Shown one piece after another: positions 1-6,345 of a stretch of DNA of 30,170 nt (its first letter is position 1; each line of letters starts with the position of its first letter). The notes beneath the pieces are model-generated. The model was given only the letters and a program-made list of their open reading frames with translations, made no database searches and was not told the origin of the DNA. The translations under genes and the position numbers were made by a program. The stretch comes from Pedobacter ureilyticus. GTDB lineage: Bacteria > Bacteroidota > Bacteroidia > Sphingobacteriales > Sphingobacteriaceae. Where the stretch lies: the NCBI RefSeq assembly GCF_005925345.1, contig NZ_SSHJ01000036.1, positions 1 through 30,170 of the forward strand, read 5' to 3'.

Positions 1-404
1 CTCATACTTAGAATGTTCGCCGTGGTAAAAAGAAAACAAAAATATGTGGAAAACTATATAAAAGCAGCTTGATGGAAATATATTTTGAATTTAATTTGCT
101 TTTATCATAATCCTAGAATACGTTAATGTAAGTTACAATGCAAACAAGCCTCGTTAGCAATCTTCCAATATTAGCAGCAGTTGCCAAAGTTAAATAGCCC
201 TGAACGAAGTGGAAAGCCCGCATCCCGAGCTTGTCTCGGGAGAGGACTTGCAGCGAAGTGCAGGACTTTCGGAAGCGATGAAATAATGAACATTGCGCTT
301 CAAATAATCTTATTTAAATCTGGAGTGTTTCGAAATTATTTATCTCATTATTAATTGATTATGTTTTATTTTTAAAATATTCTACTAAATAGGTAGAAAT
401 TATA
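1..404. other. Left-edge region with no confident gene
   Basis: I see no supported gene here. Frame +1 is open from the first base to a TGA at 82-84, giving about 27 residues that could be the tail of a gene cut by the window edge, but frame +2 also stays open to 28 and nothing identifies either. The rest is AT-rich, apart from a GC-richer inverted-repeat element at about 204-280. The promoter of the next gene lies at the right end. Confidence 0.5.
204..280. repeat. Imperfect inverted-repeat intergenic element
   Basis: A GC-richer block in AT-rich DNA. A perfect 6-bp hairpin (cccgag, 224-229, with ctcggg, 235-240) lies inside a looser outer inverted repeat: gaaagcccgc on the left and gcaggactttc on the right. 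The word catcccga recurs at about 12709 and 24452 in other palindromic elements of this window. It looks like a dispersed, non-coding Bacteroidota repeat; copy number elsewhere cannot be judged here. Confidence 0.5.
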
Positions 405-412
405 TACTTTTG
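405..412 (+). promoter_or_regulatory. -7 promoter box for the uroporphyrinogen methyltransferase gene
   Basis: TACTTTTG is an exact match to the Bacteroidota -7 consensus TAnnTTTG. No clear TTTG is seen about 19 bp upstream. Transcription should begin near 416, so an upstream GTG at 412 cannot be the start codon and the ATG at 439 is favoured. Confidence 0.6.
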
Positions 413-438
413 TGGTGTTGATTAAAAAGAAAGAACAG

Positions 439-1236
439 ATGATTTTAGAGAAAGTAGACAGAAACGTAATTGAGCCTAAAATAACTTTAGTGGGCGCTGG
501 TCCTGGTGATCCAGATTTGTTGACTTTAAAAGGCGTTAAGGCATTGGCAACTGCTGATGTAGTTTTGTACGATGCTTTAGTGAATGAGGCTTTGCTAAAC
601 TATGCACCAGAAAATGCCATTAAAGTTTATGTGGGCAAACGTTCTGATGATGAGTCGTTCTCTCAAAAATTAGTCAACAAATTAATGATAGATTATGCTT
701 TAAACTACGGTCATGTAGTGCGTTTAAAAAGTGGAGATCCATTTGTGTTTGCTCGTGGTTACGAAGAAGTTCATGTAGCAGAATCCTACAACATTCCAAC
801 CGAAATTGTACCGGGCGTTTCTAGTGCGCTAGGCGTACCAGGCCTACAAAAAATCCCGATGGTTTATGGCAATATGAGCGAAAGTTTTTGGGTGGTTACT
901 GGTACCAACGCACAAGGCCAAATTTCTCCAGATTTGTACGTGGCTGCAAAATCTAACGCTACCATTGTAGTGTTAATGGGTATCGAAAAAATAAAAGAGA
1001 TTGCACAAATCTTCGCAGCTGAAGGAAAAGCAAATTTACCAGTGGCTGTAATAGAAAACGGATCATCTACTGAAGAAAACGTGGTAGTAGGTATTGTAGA
1101 TACGATAGAAGAACTGATCGAAGAAAAGAAATTAAGTTCGCCAGCTTTATTGGTATTTGGCAATGTGGTATCATTACATCCTCAGTTTAATGCCATACAT
1201 GAATTTTATACCATAATGGCAAGAGAAGAATATTAA
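439..1236 (+). CDS. cobA: Uroporphyrinogen-III C-methyltransferase (SUMT)
   Basis: Methylates uroporphyrinogen III at C2 and C7 with S-adenosylmethionine, giving precorrin-2 for siroheme or cobalamin; cytoplasmic. The 265-residue protein has the usual single-domain SUMT length. The family signature VGAGPGDPDLLTLKG stands near the N-terminus, followed by the conserved LKSGDPFVFARG and the PGVSSALGVP loop, then MGIEKI and the IENGSS segment. I chose the ATG at 439 because the -7 promoter box ends at 412, on top of an upstream in-frame GTG. There is no fused CysG oxidase/ferrochelatase domain, so the later steps must be encoded elsewhere. A hairpin terminator follows at 1279, so it is probably not cotranscribed with glgA. 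The family call is firm; whether it feeds siroheme or B12 cannot be told from this window. Confidence 0.93.
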   Translation: MILEKVDRNVIEPKITLVGAGPGDPDLLTLKGVKALATADVVLYDALVNEALLNYAPENAIKVYVGKRSDDESFSQKLVNKLMIDYALNYGHVVRLKSGDPFVFARGYEEVHVAESYNIPTEIVPGVSSALGVPGLQKIPMVYGNMSESFWVVTGTNAQGQISPDLYVAAKSNATIVVLMGIEKIKEIAQIFAAEGKANLPVAVIENGSSTEENVVVGIVDTIEELIEEKKLSSPALLVFGNVVSLHPQFNAIHEFYTIMAREEY

Positions 1237-1278
1237 AGACTTATTACTACAAAGTAATATTTTTGTTTGGTTGTGATT

Positions 1279-1310
1279 AGCTGGGTCTGCGGATCCAGCT
1301 TTTTCGGTTT
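1279..1310 (+). terminator. Rho-independent terminator after cobA
   Basis: A 9-bp stem (agctgggtc, 1279-1287, pairing with ggatccagct, 1292-1300, with one G-T pair) and a 4-base loop, followed by ttttcggttttt. It lies 43 bp after the stop codon. Confidence 0.7.
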
Positions 1311-1314
1311 TTAA

Positions 1315-1525
1315 GGTTTTTTTTAGCCACAGATACACAGATTTTGATTAATCTATGGACCCGAGTTCGATAATTAAATTGTGATTGGGTGGTATTTAAG
1401 CAGTCTATTACGATTTTTAACCACCCCGCCTTTCAGGCACCCCTCCAAAAGAGGGGAATGTAGGCGATAAATATTAATCGAAGATTAGGGAGTAAAAATA
1501 ATTATCTGTGCATCTGTGGCTAAAA
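1315..1525. repeat. Inverted-repeat element with tagccacagat ends
   Basis: This fills most of the 385-bp gap between cobA and glgA. The left end (1321-1345) and right end (1501-1525) are inverted copies of ttttagccacagatNcacag with about two differences. Inside are a shorter inverted pair (gggtggt, 1387-1393; accaccc, 1420-1426) and a hairpin cccctc-caaaa-gagggg (1440-1456). A third copy of the end sequence is at 24339-24364. No open frame is present. The nested structure suggests a MITE-like or REP-like element. Confidence 0.6.
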
Positions 1526-1564
1526 TTGATATTCTTTATTTTGCTAAAATAATTTGAGTAAAAG

Positions 1565-1615
1565 TTTGCAATACTCGATGATTTAGGTAATTTAAAGCAA
1601 TTTCTATCCGAGTAT
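1565..1615 (+). promoter_or_regulatory. Possible glgA promoter with inverted-repeat operator
   Basis: A TTTG at 1565-1568 is followed after 19 bp by TAATTTAA (1588-1595), a partial match to TAnnTTTG. The inverted repeat atactcg (1571-1577) / cgagtat (1609-1615) places one arm in the spacer and the other just past the expected start of transcription, 6 bp before the glgA ATG. It could be an operator or an mRNA hairpin. The promoter match is weak. Confidence 0.35.
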
Positions 1616-1621
1616 CATTTT

Positions 1622-3028
1622 ATGGAGATCATACATCTAAGTGCAGAATGCTATCCCGTTGCCAAGGTTGGTGGTTTGGGTGACGTTGTTGGGGCTTTAC
1701 CTAAATATCAGAACAAACTAGGTCATGTGGCCAAGGTGGTAATGCCTGCCTATAATTGCAAGTTCTTATACGAAAACGAATTTGAAACTGTTTATGATGG
1801 TTGGGTTAAGGTAGCTTCTACCAATTATCAAGCTAGAATTTTAAGGGAAAAGACAAATAAGCTTGGCTTCGATATTTTTTTAGTACATATTGCCGGATTA
1901 TTTGATAGAGATGGAGTTTATGGCTACAACGATGACACAGAACGCTTTTTAGCTTTTCAAATTACTGCGTTAGATTGGATTGCGCAGTGGGAGCACCGTC
2001 CAGATGTGATCCACGTTCACGATCATCATGCTGGTCTTGTACCGTTTATGGTAAGCAATTGCTATCAATATGCGCACTTAAACCAAGTGCCAACCGTGTT
2101 GAGTATCCATAACGCACAATACCAAGGGCAGTTTGGTTGGGATAAACTTCATTATCTGCCTTCATTTGATCTTATTAATACCAGTAAACTAGATTGGAGC
2201 AATGCGATTAATCCATTGGCGTCGGCTATCAAGTGTGCCTGGCGGGTAACTACTGTATCTCCTAGCTATTTAGAGGAAATTAGCCACGTGGCAAACGGCT
2301 TGGAAAGTCTACTTGCACAAGAAAGAGGTAAATCTTTTGGCGTGCTTAATGGCATAGATAATGAAGTTTGGAATCCTCAAAAGGATCAGATGGTTACGAA
2401 GACATACAGTGCGAAAACTTTGGAAAGTGGAAAAAAAGCAAACAAAGATGAGCTATGTCGTGTTTTTAATCTCGATTCGACTAAACCGCTGTACACATTT
2501 ATTGGTCGTTTAGTAGGCGAAAAAGGTGCCGATTTACTACCCGACATTTTTTATAACGCGTTAGCACAAAGTGATGGTGAAATTAATATTTTGGTTTTAG
2601 GCTCTGGGGATACACAAGTAGAAGATAGGTTGAACGAGATTACACAAAAATACCCTGGAAAGTATAATGCTTTTATTGGCTACAACGAAGCCCTATCTCA
2701 CCAAATTTATGCGGGTGCAGATTTCCTGTTGATGCCATCAAGAGTAGAACCTTGTGGTCTAAATCAAATGTATGCATTGCGCTACGGTACCATTCCCATA
2801 GTGCGCCGTATAGGTGGTTTAAAAGACACAGTGATTGATATTGGCGATGGAGGGTTTGGTATTTGCCATGACCAAACTAGCGTATGGGATGTAGGCCACG
2901 CCATAGGAAGAGCATACGAACTTTACGGCGACCAGAAAAAAGTAAAAGAAATAAGAAAATATATGATGTCGATAGACCACTCATGGGACAGTTCGGCACA
3001 AAAATACATTGAGATATACCAAATGTAA
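1622..3028 (+). CDS. glgA: Glycogen synthase (ADP-glucose), GT5
   Basis: Transfers glucose from ADP-glucose to growing alpha-1,4-glucan. At 468 residues it has the normal bacterial GlgA length and the two-domain GT-B fold. Visible motifs: K15 in KVGGLGD (the KxGG loop that binds ADP-glucose), HVHDHHAG at about 131-138, SIHNAQYQG at 161-169, GVLNGIDNEVWNP at 240-252 in the interdomain region, and the C-terminal EPCGLNQMYALRYG at 376-389 containing the catalytic-site glutamate. The stop is only 14 nt from the glgC start, so the two form an operon that makes ADP-glucose and then polymerises it. The branching and debranching enzymes are not in this window. An inverted repeat sits immediately before the start codon. 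Confidence 0.95.
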   Translation: MEIIHLSAECYPVAKVGGLGDVVGALPKYQNKLGHVAKVVMPAYNCKFLYENEFETVYDGWVKVASTNYQARILREKTNKLGFDIFLVHIAGLFDRDGVYGYNDDTERFLAFQITALDWIAQWEHRPDVIHVHDHHAGLVPFMVSNCYQYAHLNQVPTVLSIHNAQYQGQFGWDKLHYLPSFDLINTSKLDWSNAINPLASAIKCAWRVTTVSPSYLEEISHVANGLESLLAQERGKSFGVLNGIDNEVWNPQKDQMVTKTYSAKTLESGKKANKDELCRVFNLDSTKPLYTFIGRLVGEKGADLLPDIFYNALAQSDGEINILVLGSGDTQVEDRLNEITQKYPGKYNAFIGYNEALSHQIYAGADFLLMPSRVEPCGLNQMYALRYGTIPIVRRIGGLKDTVIDIGDGGFGICHDQTSVWDVGHAIGRAYELYGDQKKVKEIRKYMMSIDHSWDSSAQKYIEIYQM

Positions 3029-3042
3029 AACAATAAATAACG

Positions 3043-4314
3043 ATGACGGACAAAGTATTAGGAGTAATTCTTGGCGGTGGCCAAGGTTCTAGGTTAGCAC
3101 CATTAACATTAACAAGATCTAAGCCAGCGGTACCTATTGCAGGTAAATACCGCTTGGTAGATATCCCAATTTCTAACTGTTTAAACTCGGGCATACACCG
3201 TATGTTTGTACTTACACAGTTCAATTCGGCATCGTTAAATAAACACATCAAAAACACCTACCATTTTAGTCATTTTTCTAAAGCTTTTGTAGATATTTTA
3301 GCAGCAGAGCAAACACCAGATAACCCAGCGTGGTTTCAGGGTACTGCAGATGCGGTACGTCAGTGTATGCATCACATTGTAAGCCATGAATTTGACTACA
3401 TTTTGATTTTATCTGGCGACCAGCTTTATCAGATGGACTTTAAAGACATGCTGAAAGCACACATCGACGCCGAAGCGGAAATTTCTATTGCCACAATTCC
3501 GGTTACCGCAAAAGATGCCAATGATTTCGGTATCATGAAGACAGATGAAAACAACGTTATCACTTCTTTTATCGAAAAACCTAAAGATGAATTGTTGCCA
3601 GACTGGACTTCGGATACTGGAGAGGAAATGCAGCGTGAAGGAAAGCATTTTTTGGCTTCCATGGGTATTTATGTGTTCAATAGAGACGTATTGATCAAAA
3701 TGTTGAACGAAAGTCCGGAAGAGAAGGACTTTGGTAAAGAAATTATTCCGAGAGCCTTGGAAATTAATAAAGTTTTGAGTTATCAATACGAGGGTTACTG
3801 GACCGATATTGGTAATATCTCTTCATTTTTTGATGCCAATTTAGGATTGACAGATGAACTGCCCCAATTTAATATGTTCGATACCGCACATACTATTTTT
3901 ACAAGAGCTAGAATGTTGCCGCCCTCCAAAGTATCGGGTACCACATTAGAAAAGGCAATTATTGCCGAGGGATGTATTATACAGGCAAGTAGGGTAGAAC
4001 GCTCTGTTTTAGGTATCAGATCCCGTATTGGCAGAGGAACTACCATTGCCAATTGTTATGTAATGGGTAGCGATCGTTATCAAAACTTGGAAGAAATTAA
4101 TGAAGCCAATACAGCTGGTATACCTTTGTTAGGTATTGGCGATAGATGCTACATTAATAATGCTATTATTGATAAAAATTCGAAAATTGGCAATGATGTA
4201 CGCATTAACGGTGGGCCTCATTTAGCCGAAGGCGATTATGGCTTGTATGTGGTAAAAGATGGTATTGTGGTAGTTAAAAAAGGTGCGGTGCTGCCTAGCG
4301 GTACGGTAATTTAA
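3043..4314 (+). CDS. glgC: Glucose-1-phosphate adenylyltransferase (ADP-glucose pyrophosphorylase)
   Basis: Makes ADP-glucose from glucose-1-phosphate and ATP, the committed step of bacterial glycogen synthesis; the product feeds GlgA encoded just upstream. The 423-residue protein opens with the nucleotidyltransferase signature GGGQGSRLAPLT (11-22), then SKPAVP (26-31), GTADAVR (100-106) and SGDQLYQMD (124-132). The C-terminal third (from about residue 300) shows the hexapeptide pattern of a left-handed beta-helix (IIAEGCII, SVLGIRSRIGRG, AIIDKNSKIGNDVRI), where allosteric effectors usually act in this family. Expected to be a cytoplasmic tetramer. A strong terminator follows 21 bp after the stop and ends the glgAC operon. 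Confidence 0.95.
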   Translation: MTDKVLGVILGGGQGSRLAPLTLTRSKPAVPIAGKYRLVDIPISNCLNSGIHRMFVLTQFNSASLNKHIKNTYHFSHFSKAFVDILAAEQTPDNPAWFQGTADAVRQCMHHIVSHEFDYILILSGDQLYQMDFKDMLKAHIDAEAEISIATIPVTAKDANDFGIMKTDENNVITSFIEKPKDELLPDWTSDTGEEMQREGKHFLASMGIYVFNRDVLIKMLNESPEEKDFGKEIIPRALEINKVLSYQYEGYWTDIGNISSFFDANLGLTDELPQFNMFDTAHTIFTRARMLPPSKVSGTTLEKAIIAEGCIIQASRVERSVLGIRSRIGRGTTIANCYVMGSDRYQNLEEINEANTAGIPLLGIGDRCYINNAIIDKNSKIGNDVRINGGPHLAEGDYGLYVVKDGIVVVKKGAVLPSGTVI

Positions 4315-4335
4315 GTTAAACACCTAACAATCATT

Positions 4336-4369
4336 AAGCCTTTCTGGATTTGCCCGAAAGGCTTTTTTT
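4336..4369 (+). terminator. Rho-independent terminator of glgAC
   Basis: Perfect 9-bp stem aagcctttc (4336-4344) / gaaaggctt (4356-4364) with an 11-base loop and a run of seven T. Confidence 0.85.
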
Positions 4370-4375
4370 GGAGAT

Positions 4376-4568
4376 TTATGTTTCAAACAGTTCTGTAATT
4401 CGCATAACTAAAGTCTCAAATTTCAAAATTTCTGCCGTGATATCGGTAGTTTGGCGATTTTTTACAATGTAGCATTCACAAAGTCGCTGTTGCCTTCTAC
4501 TTCCTTTGACTTTATTGTTCAAATGCATCAATACAAAAATTGATAGCTTGTTCGAGTTCGTTTGCCAT
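4376..4568 (-). pseudogene. Decayed small gene, unknown family
   Basis: On the minus strand an ATG at 4568 opens MANELEQAINFCIDAFEQ and then stops. Protein-like sequence continues in the other two frames: KSKEVEGNSDFVNATL, then IVKNRQTTDITAEILKFETL and on to a TAA at 4376-4378. Joined by two shifts this would read as a helical protein of about 60 residues with no recognisable family. The change of frame without loss of protein-like composition suggests a broken gene. It has the same direction as the two genes on its right and may be a third member of that island. It could also be chance in AT-rich DNA. Confidence 0.3.
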
Positions 4569-4862
4569 ATTTTTTTGGTTCGGGGTTTTCCAAGCTGTAA
4601 TACAACGGCAATTTGTCTAAAAACCTAAATCTAATTACCGAGAACTGAATATTCAATAAATATCTAAAACAGGTATCCGAATATGAAAATCTCAGTTGGG
4701 GTTGTTAGACAGTTTGACGGATTGCAGGTTTAAGTTTAGCCTTATTATTGGCAAAACAGAAGTTGTTGCACTAAACTAAATAAATAACTTCAAATTCTTG
4801 TGTTCGCACTTCGCCCGAGGCTTAACTTAAACCCGTTTTTGTTATGTGTGGTTTATGATAAT
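4569..4862. other. Gap with possible cassette boundaries
   Basis: No gene is seen. On the minus strand two short boxes recall the RYYYAAC half of integron attC sites: acataac (complement of 4841-4847), just after the unknown gene ends, and gtctaac (complement of 4704-4710), an exact match. Between them the minus strand reads aacgggtttaagttaagcc and similar imperfect palindromic words. Confidence 0.35.
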
Positions 4863-5243
4863 TTAAATTTTGTTTAACTTTTTTAAAAACTCTTCTATTA
4901 GAGGTCTGGTATATTTTTCTATAGGATTTATTGTAGCATCGTCTTCTGTTCTATAATATTCGCCTGCGTCAAATGCTCCATAACATTCATATACATTCTC
5001 AGGTATAGGATAATTCTCAATGTAATGGTCATTGGTAACCCAAAAGCCCCAAACGCTATTCATAATTTGGTCTCCATCCGAGTAGCTAATTTCATTCTTG
5101 AAAAATTTTAAAGCCACGATAATAGAAAGAATTTCCATTAATTCGCTTGGGAATTCCTTAGGGTTATTGAGTATGTTACTTAATTCATTCCCAATCAATA
5201 ATTCGTTAAGAATTTTTTCGGCTGTTAGATTTTGGTCAATCAT
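4863..5243 (-). CDS. Hypothetical acidic protein of unknown function
   Basis: I do not recognise this gene. From the ATG at 5243 it encodes 126 residues, acidic, with a helical first half (LTAEKILNELLIGNELSNIL) and a second half rich in aromatic and acidic residues (SVWGFWVTNDHYIENYP, CYGAFDAGEYYR, then EKYTRPLIEEFLKKL). There is no signal peptide or membrane segment. The frame stays open upstream to an ATG at 5384 overlapping the previous gene, but those 47 residues are rich in Arg, Lys and His and include boundary-like DNA, so I prefer 5243. It lies in a small minus-strand island after the DUF3800-like gene. The cohesive, ungapped frame makes a real gene likely; the function is unknown. Confidence 0.6.
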   Translation of the reverse strand: MIDQNLTAEKILNELLIGNELSNILNNPKEFPSELMEILSIIVALKFFKNEISYSDGDQIMNSVWGFWVTNDHYIENYPIPENVYECYGAFDAGEYYRTEDDATINPIEKYTRPLIEEFLKKLNKI

Positions 5244-5371
5244 ATTATTAATGAAGTTGTCGGTATGGCAATATATGGCAAAATGCCGTTTTCGTTTTAA
5301 ATGTCTTTTCGTTGTCCATTGTTTTCTGTGTCGTCCGCTAAACTTGCCGATGTTAGCTGTAGTTATTCTTT
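5244..5371. other. Spacer between island genes, cassette-boundary-like
   Basis: Just after the DUF3800-like stop, the minus strand reads agctaacatcggcaagttt. The same 7-mer agctaac starts the boundary upstream of that gene (complement of 6204-6210; here 5352-5358). A small hairpin, ggcattttgcc, follows. This resembles the 5' half of an attC site, but no clear GTTRRRY partner is seen before the next ATG. Confidence 0.3.
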
Positions 5372-6145
5372 TCAATGTATGCATCCTAAATAAACGTCTC
5401 CAAATTTTGTTCTTGCAGTTTTGGTCAAATTACTGTCGCAGTAGTCTGATATAAATAGTCCGTAAGGTTCTACTTTTACAGTTGCATCTACAATTGGGTC
5501 GTCTGTATAAATAGTTGAACCTTTATTGAAAAATGTATAACGAAGGGTTGCCCACATCTCAAAACCAAGTTCAACATCCATATCTGGGTCATAGCCCGAA
5601 TTTTCACCTGCTTTTACCATTTTAGTTACTAAACCTAAAGCGTCTTTTAGCTGAATAGATGCAAGATGTGCAGCAAGGTCAGCAAGTTGAATACCCTTAA
5701 TTTGAAGTGAGTTCTGTTCTAAATGAAATTTGCAGTCGTTAAAGTTTAATTTGCCAATTAAAAGTTCCGCCTTGTCTTTTGAAGTAAACATACCTTGGTC
5801 AAGATAAATTTCAAATGGCTTTTGAATTTCATTGTTGTCTATAAATTGCTTTACAGCTTTAATACATTCAAAGCCAAAATCGTCTCTTTTTGTCCTAGGT
5901 AAAACAACTATGCCAAGCCGACAACTGTCCACAAGCAAACCTTTTAGCTCTTCTCTTACTTTTGCTTTTAAAGGTTCTCTAGAATAGTTAGCACTACTTT
6001 TATATTCAAAAACGTCAGGGTCGAAACCGCAAGATTTAATGATGTCAGCTATTTTCTCGTTAAGGTCAATGTTCGTATAAACGCAAGCCCCTATAATAAA
6101 ACCGGCTTCATCGTGAACACTATCGTCTATGTAGAATTGTCCCAT
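5372..6145 (-). CDS. DUF3800-like protein, RNase H-like fold predicted
   Basis: A 257-residue protein that resembles the DUF3800 family, whose members adopt an RNase H-like fold and are often found near mobile or defence genes. The motifs that suggest this are FYIDDS with D7/D8 at the start of the first strand, EIYLDQG with D116 in the middle, and GIQLADLAAHLAS with D156, which would supply the acidic cluster. It has no signal peptide or membrane segment. The start at 6145 is the first ATG, 8 nt after a gttgggc box (complement of 6154-6160). It is followed on the same strand by an unknown gene. The family call is from motifs alone and nuclease activity is not established. Confidence 0.6.
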   Translation of the reverse strand: MGQFYIDDSVHDEAGFIIGACVYTNIDLNEKIADIIKSCGFDPDVFEYKSSANYSREPLKAKVREELKGLLVDSCRLGIVVLPRTKRDDFGFECIKAVKQFIDNNEIQKPFEIYLDQGMFTSKDKAELLIGKLNFNDCKFHLEQNSLQIKGIQLADLAAHLASIQLKDALGLVTKMVKAGENSGYDPDMDVELGFEMWATLRYTFFNKGSTIYTDDPIVDATVKVEPYGLFISDYCDSNLTKTARTKFGDVYLGCIH

Positions 6146-6153
6146 ATAATTAC

Positions 6154-6210
6154 GCCCAACTTACCTATCTACGCTATCGCCTTACGTCAATCTATCCTAA
6201 ATAGTTAGCT
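6154..6210 (-). other. attC-like boundary upstream of the DUF3800-like gene
   Basis: On the minus strand a 57-bp stretch begins agctaac (6210-6204) and ends gttgggc (6160-6154). The right box matches the integron core GTTRRRY exactly; the left box matches RYYYAAC at all but one base. The ends can pair in part (aact with agtt). 57 bp is at the short end of known attC lengths. No integrase gene is in the window, so integron origin is only a suggestion. Confidence 0.35.
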
Positions 6211-6310
6211 TTGCGATACGGTTTGCCTCATAAAGATAAATAGAAACCTGATACAATTGTTTAATTATTATAATATTCAGTTTTTAACTCTTTCTAAACC
6301 ATCCAAACAA

Positions 6311-6341
6311 TTTGCTGTTGTAATTAGAAACACTATATTGT
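6311..6341 (+). promoter_or_regulatory. Promoter of the GH15 gene, probably leaderless
   Basis: TTTG (6311-6314), a 19-bp spacer, then TATATTGT (6334-6341), which matches TAnnTTTG at four of its six fixed positions. Only 4 nt separate the box from the ATG at 6346, so transcription would start at or next to the start codon. Confidence 0.5.
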
Positions 6342-6345
6342 ATCT

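Noticed and set aside
1..84. The C-terminal end of a gene at the left edge.
   Set aside because: Two frames are open for a short distance and neither shows a family motif.
5244..5384. A 47-residue N-terminal extension of the unknown island gene.
   Set aside because: The stretch is rich in Arg, Lys and His, overlaps the previous gene and covers boundary-like DNA; the internal ATG at 5243 fits better.
5098..5454. A plus-strand open frame of 118 codons in the island.
   Set aside because: It is antisense to the unknown and DUF3800-like genes, with a composition typical of a shadow frame.
4841..6210. A complete integron.
   Set aside because: There is no integrase or attI, and the boundary boxes match the consensus only partly, so only a cassette-like island is claimed.
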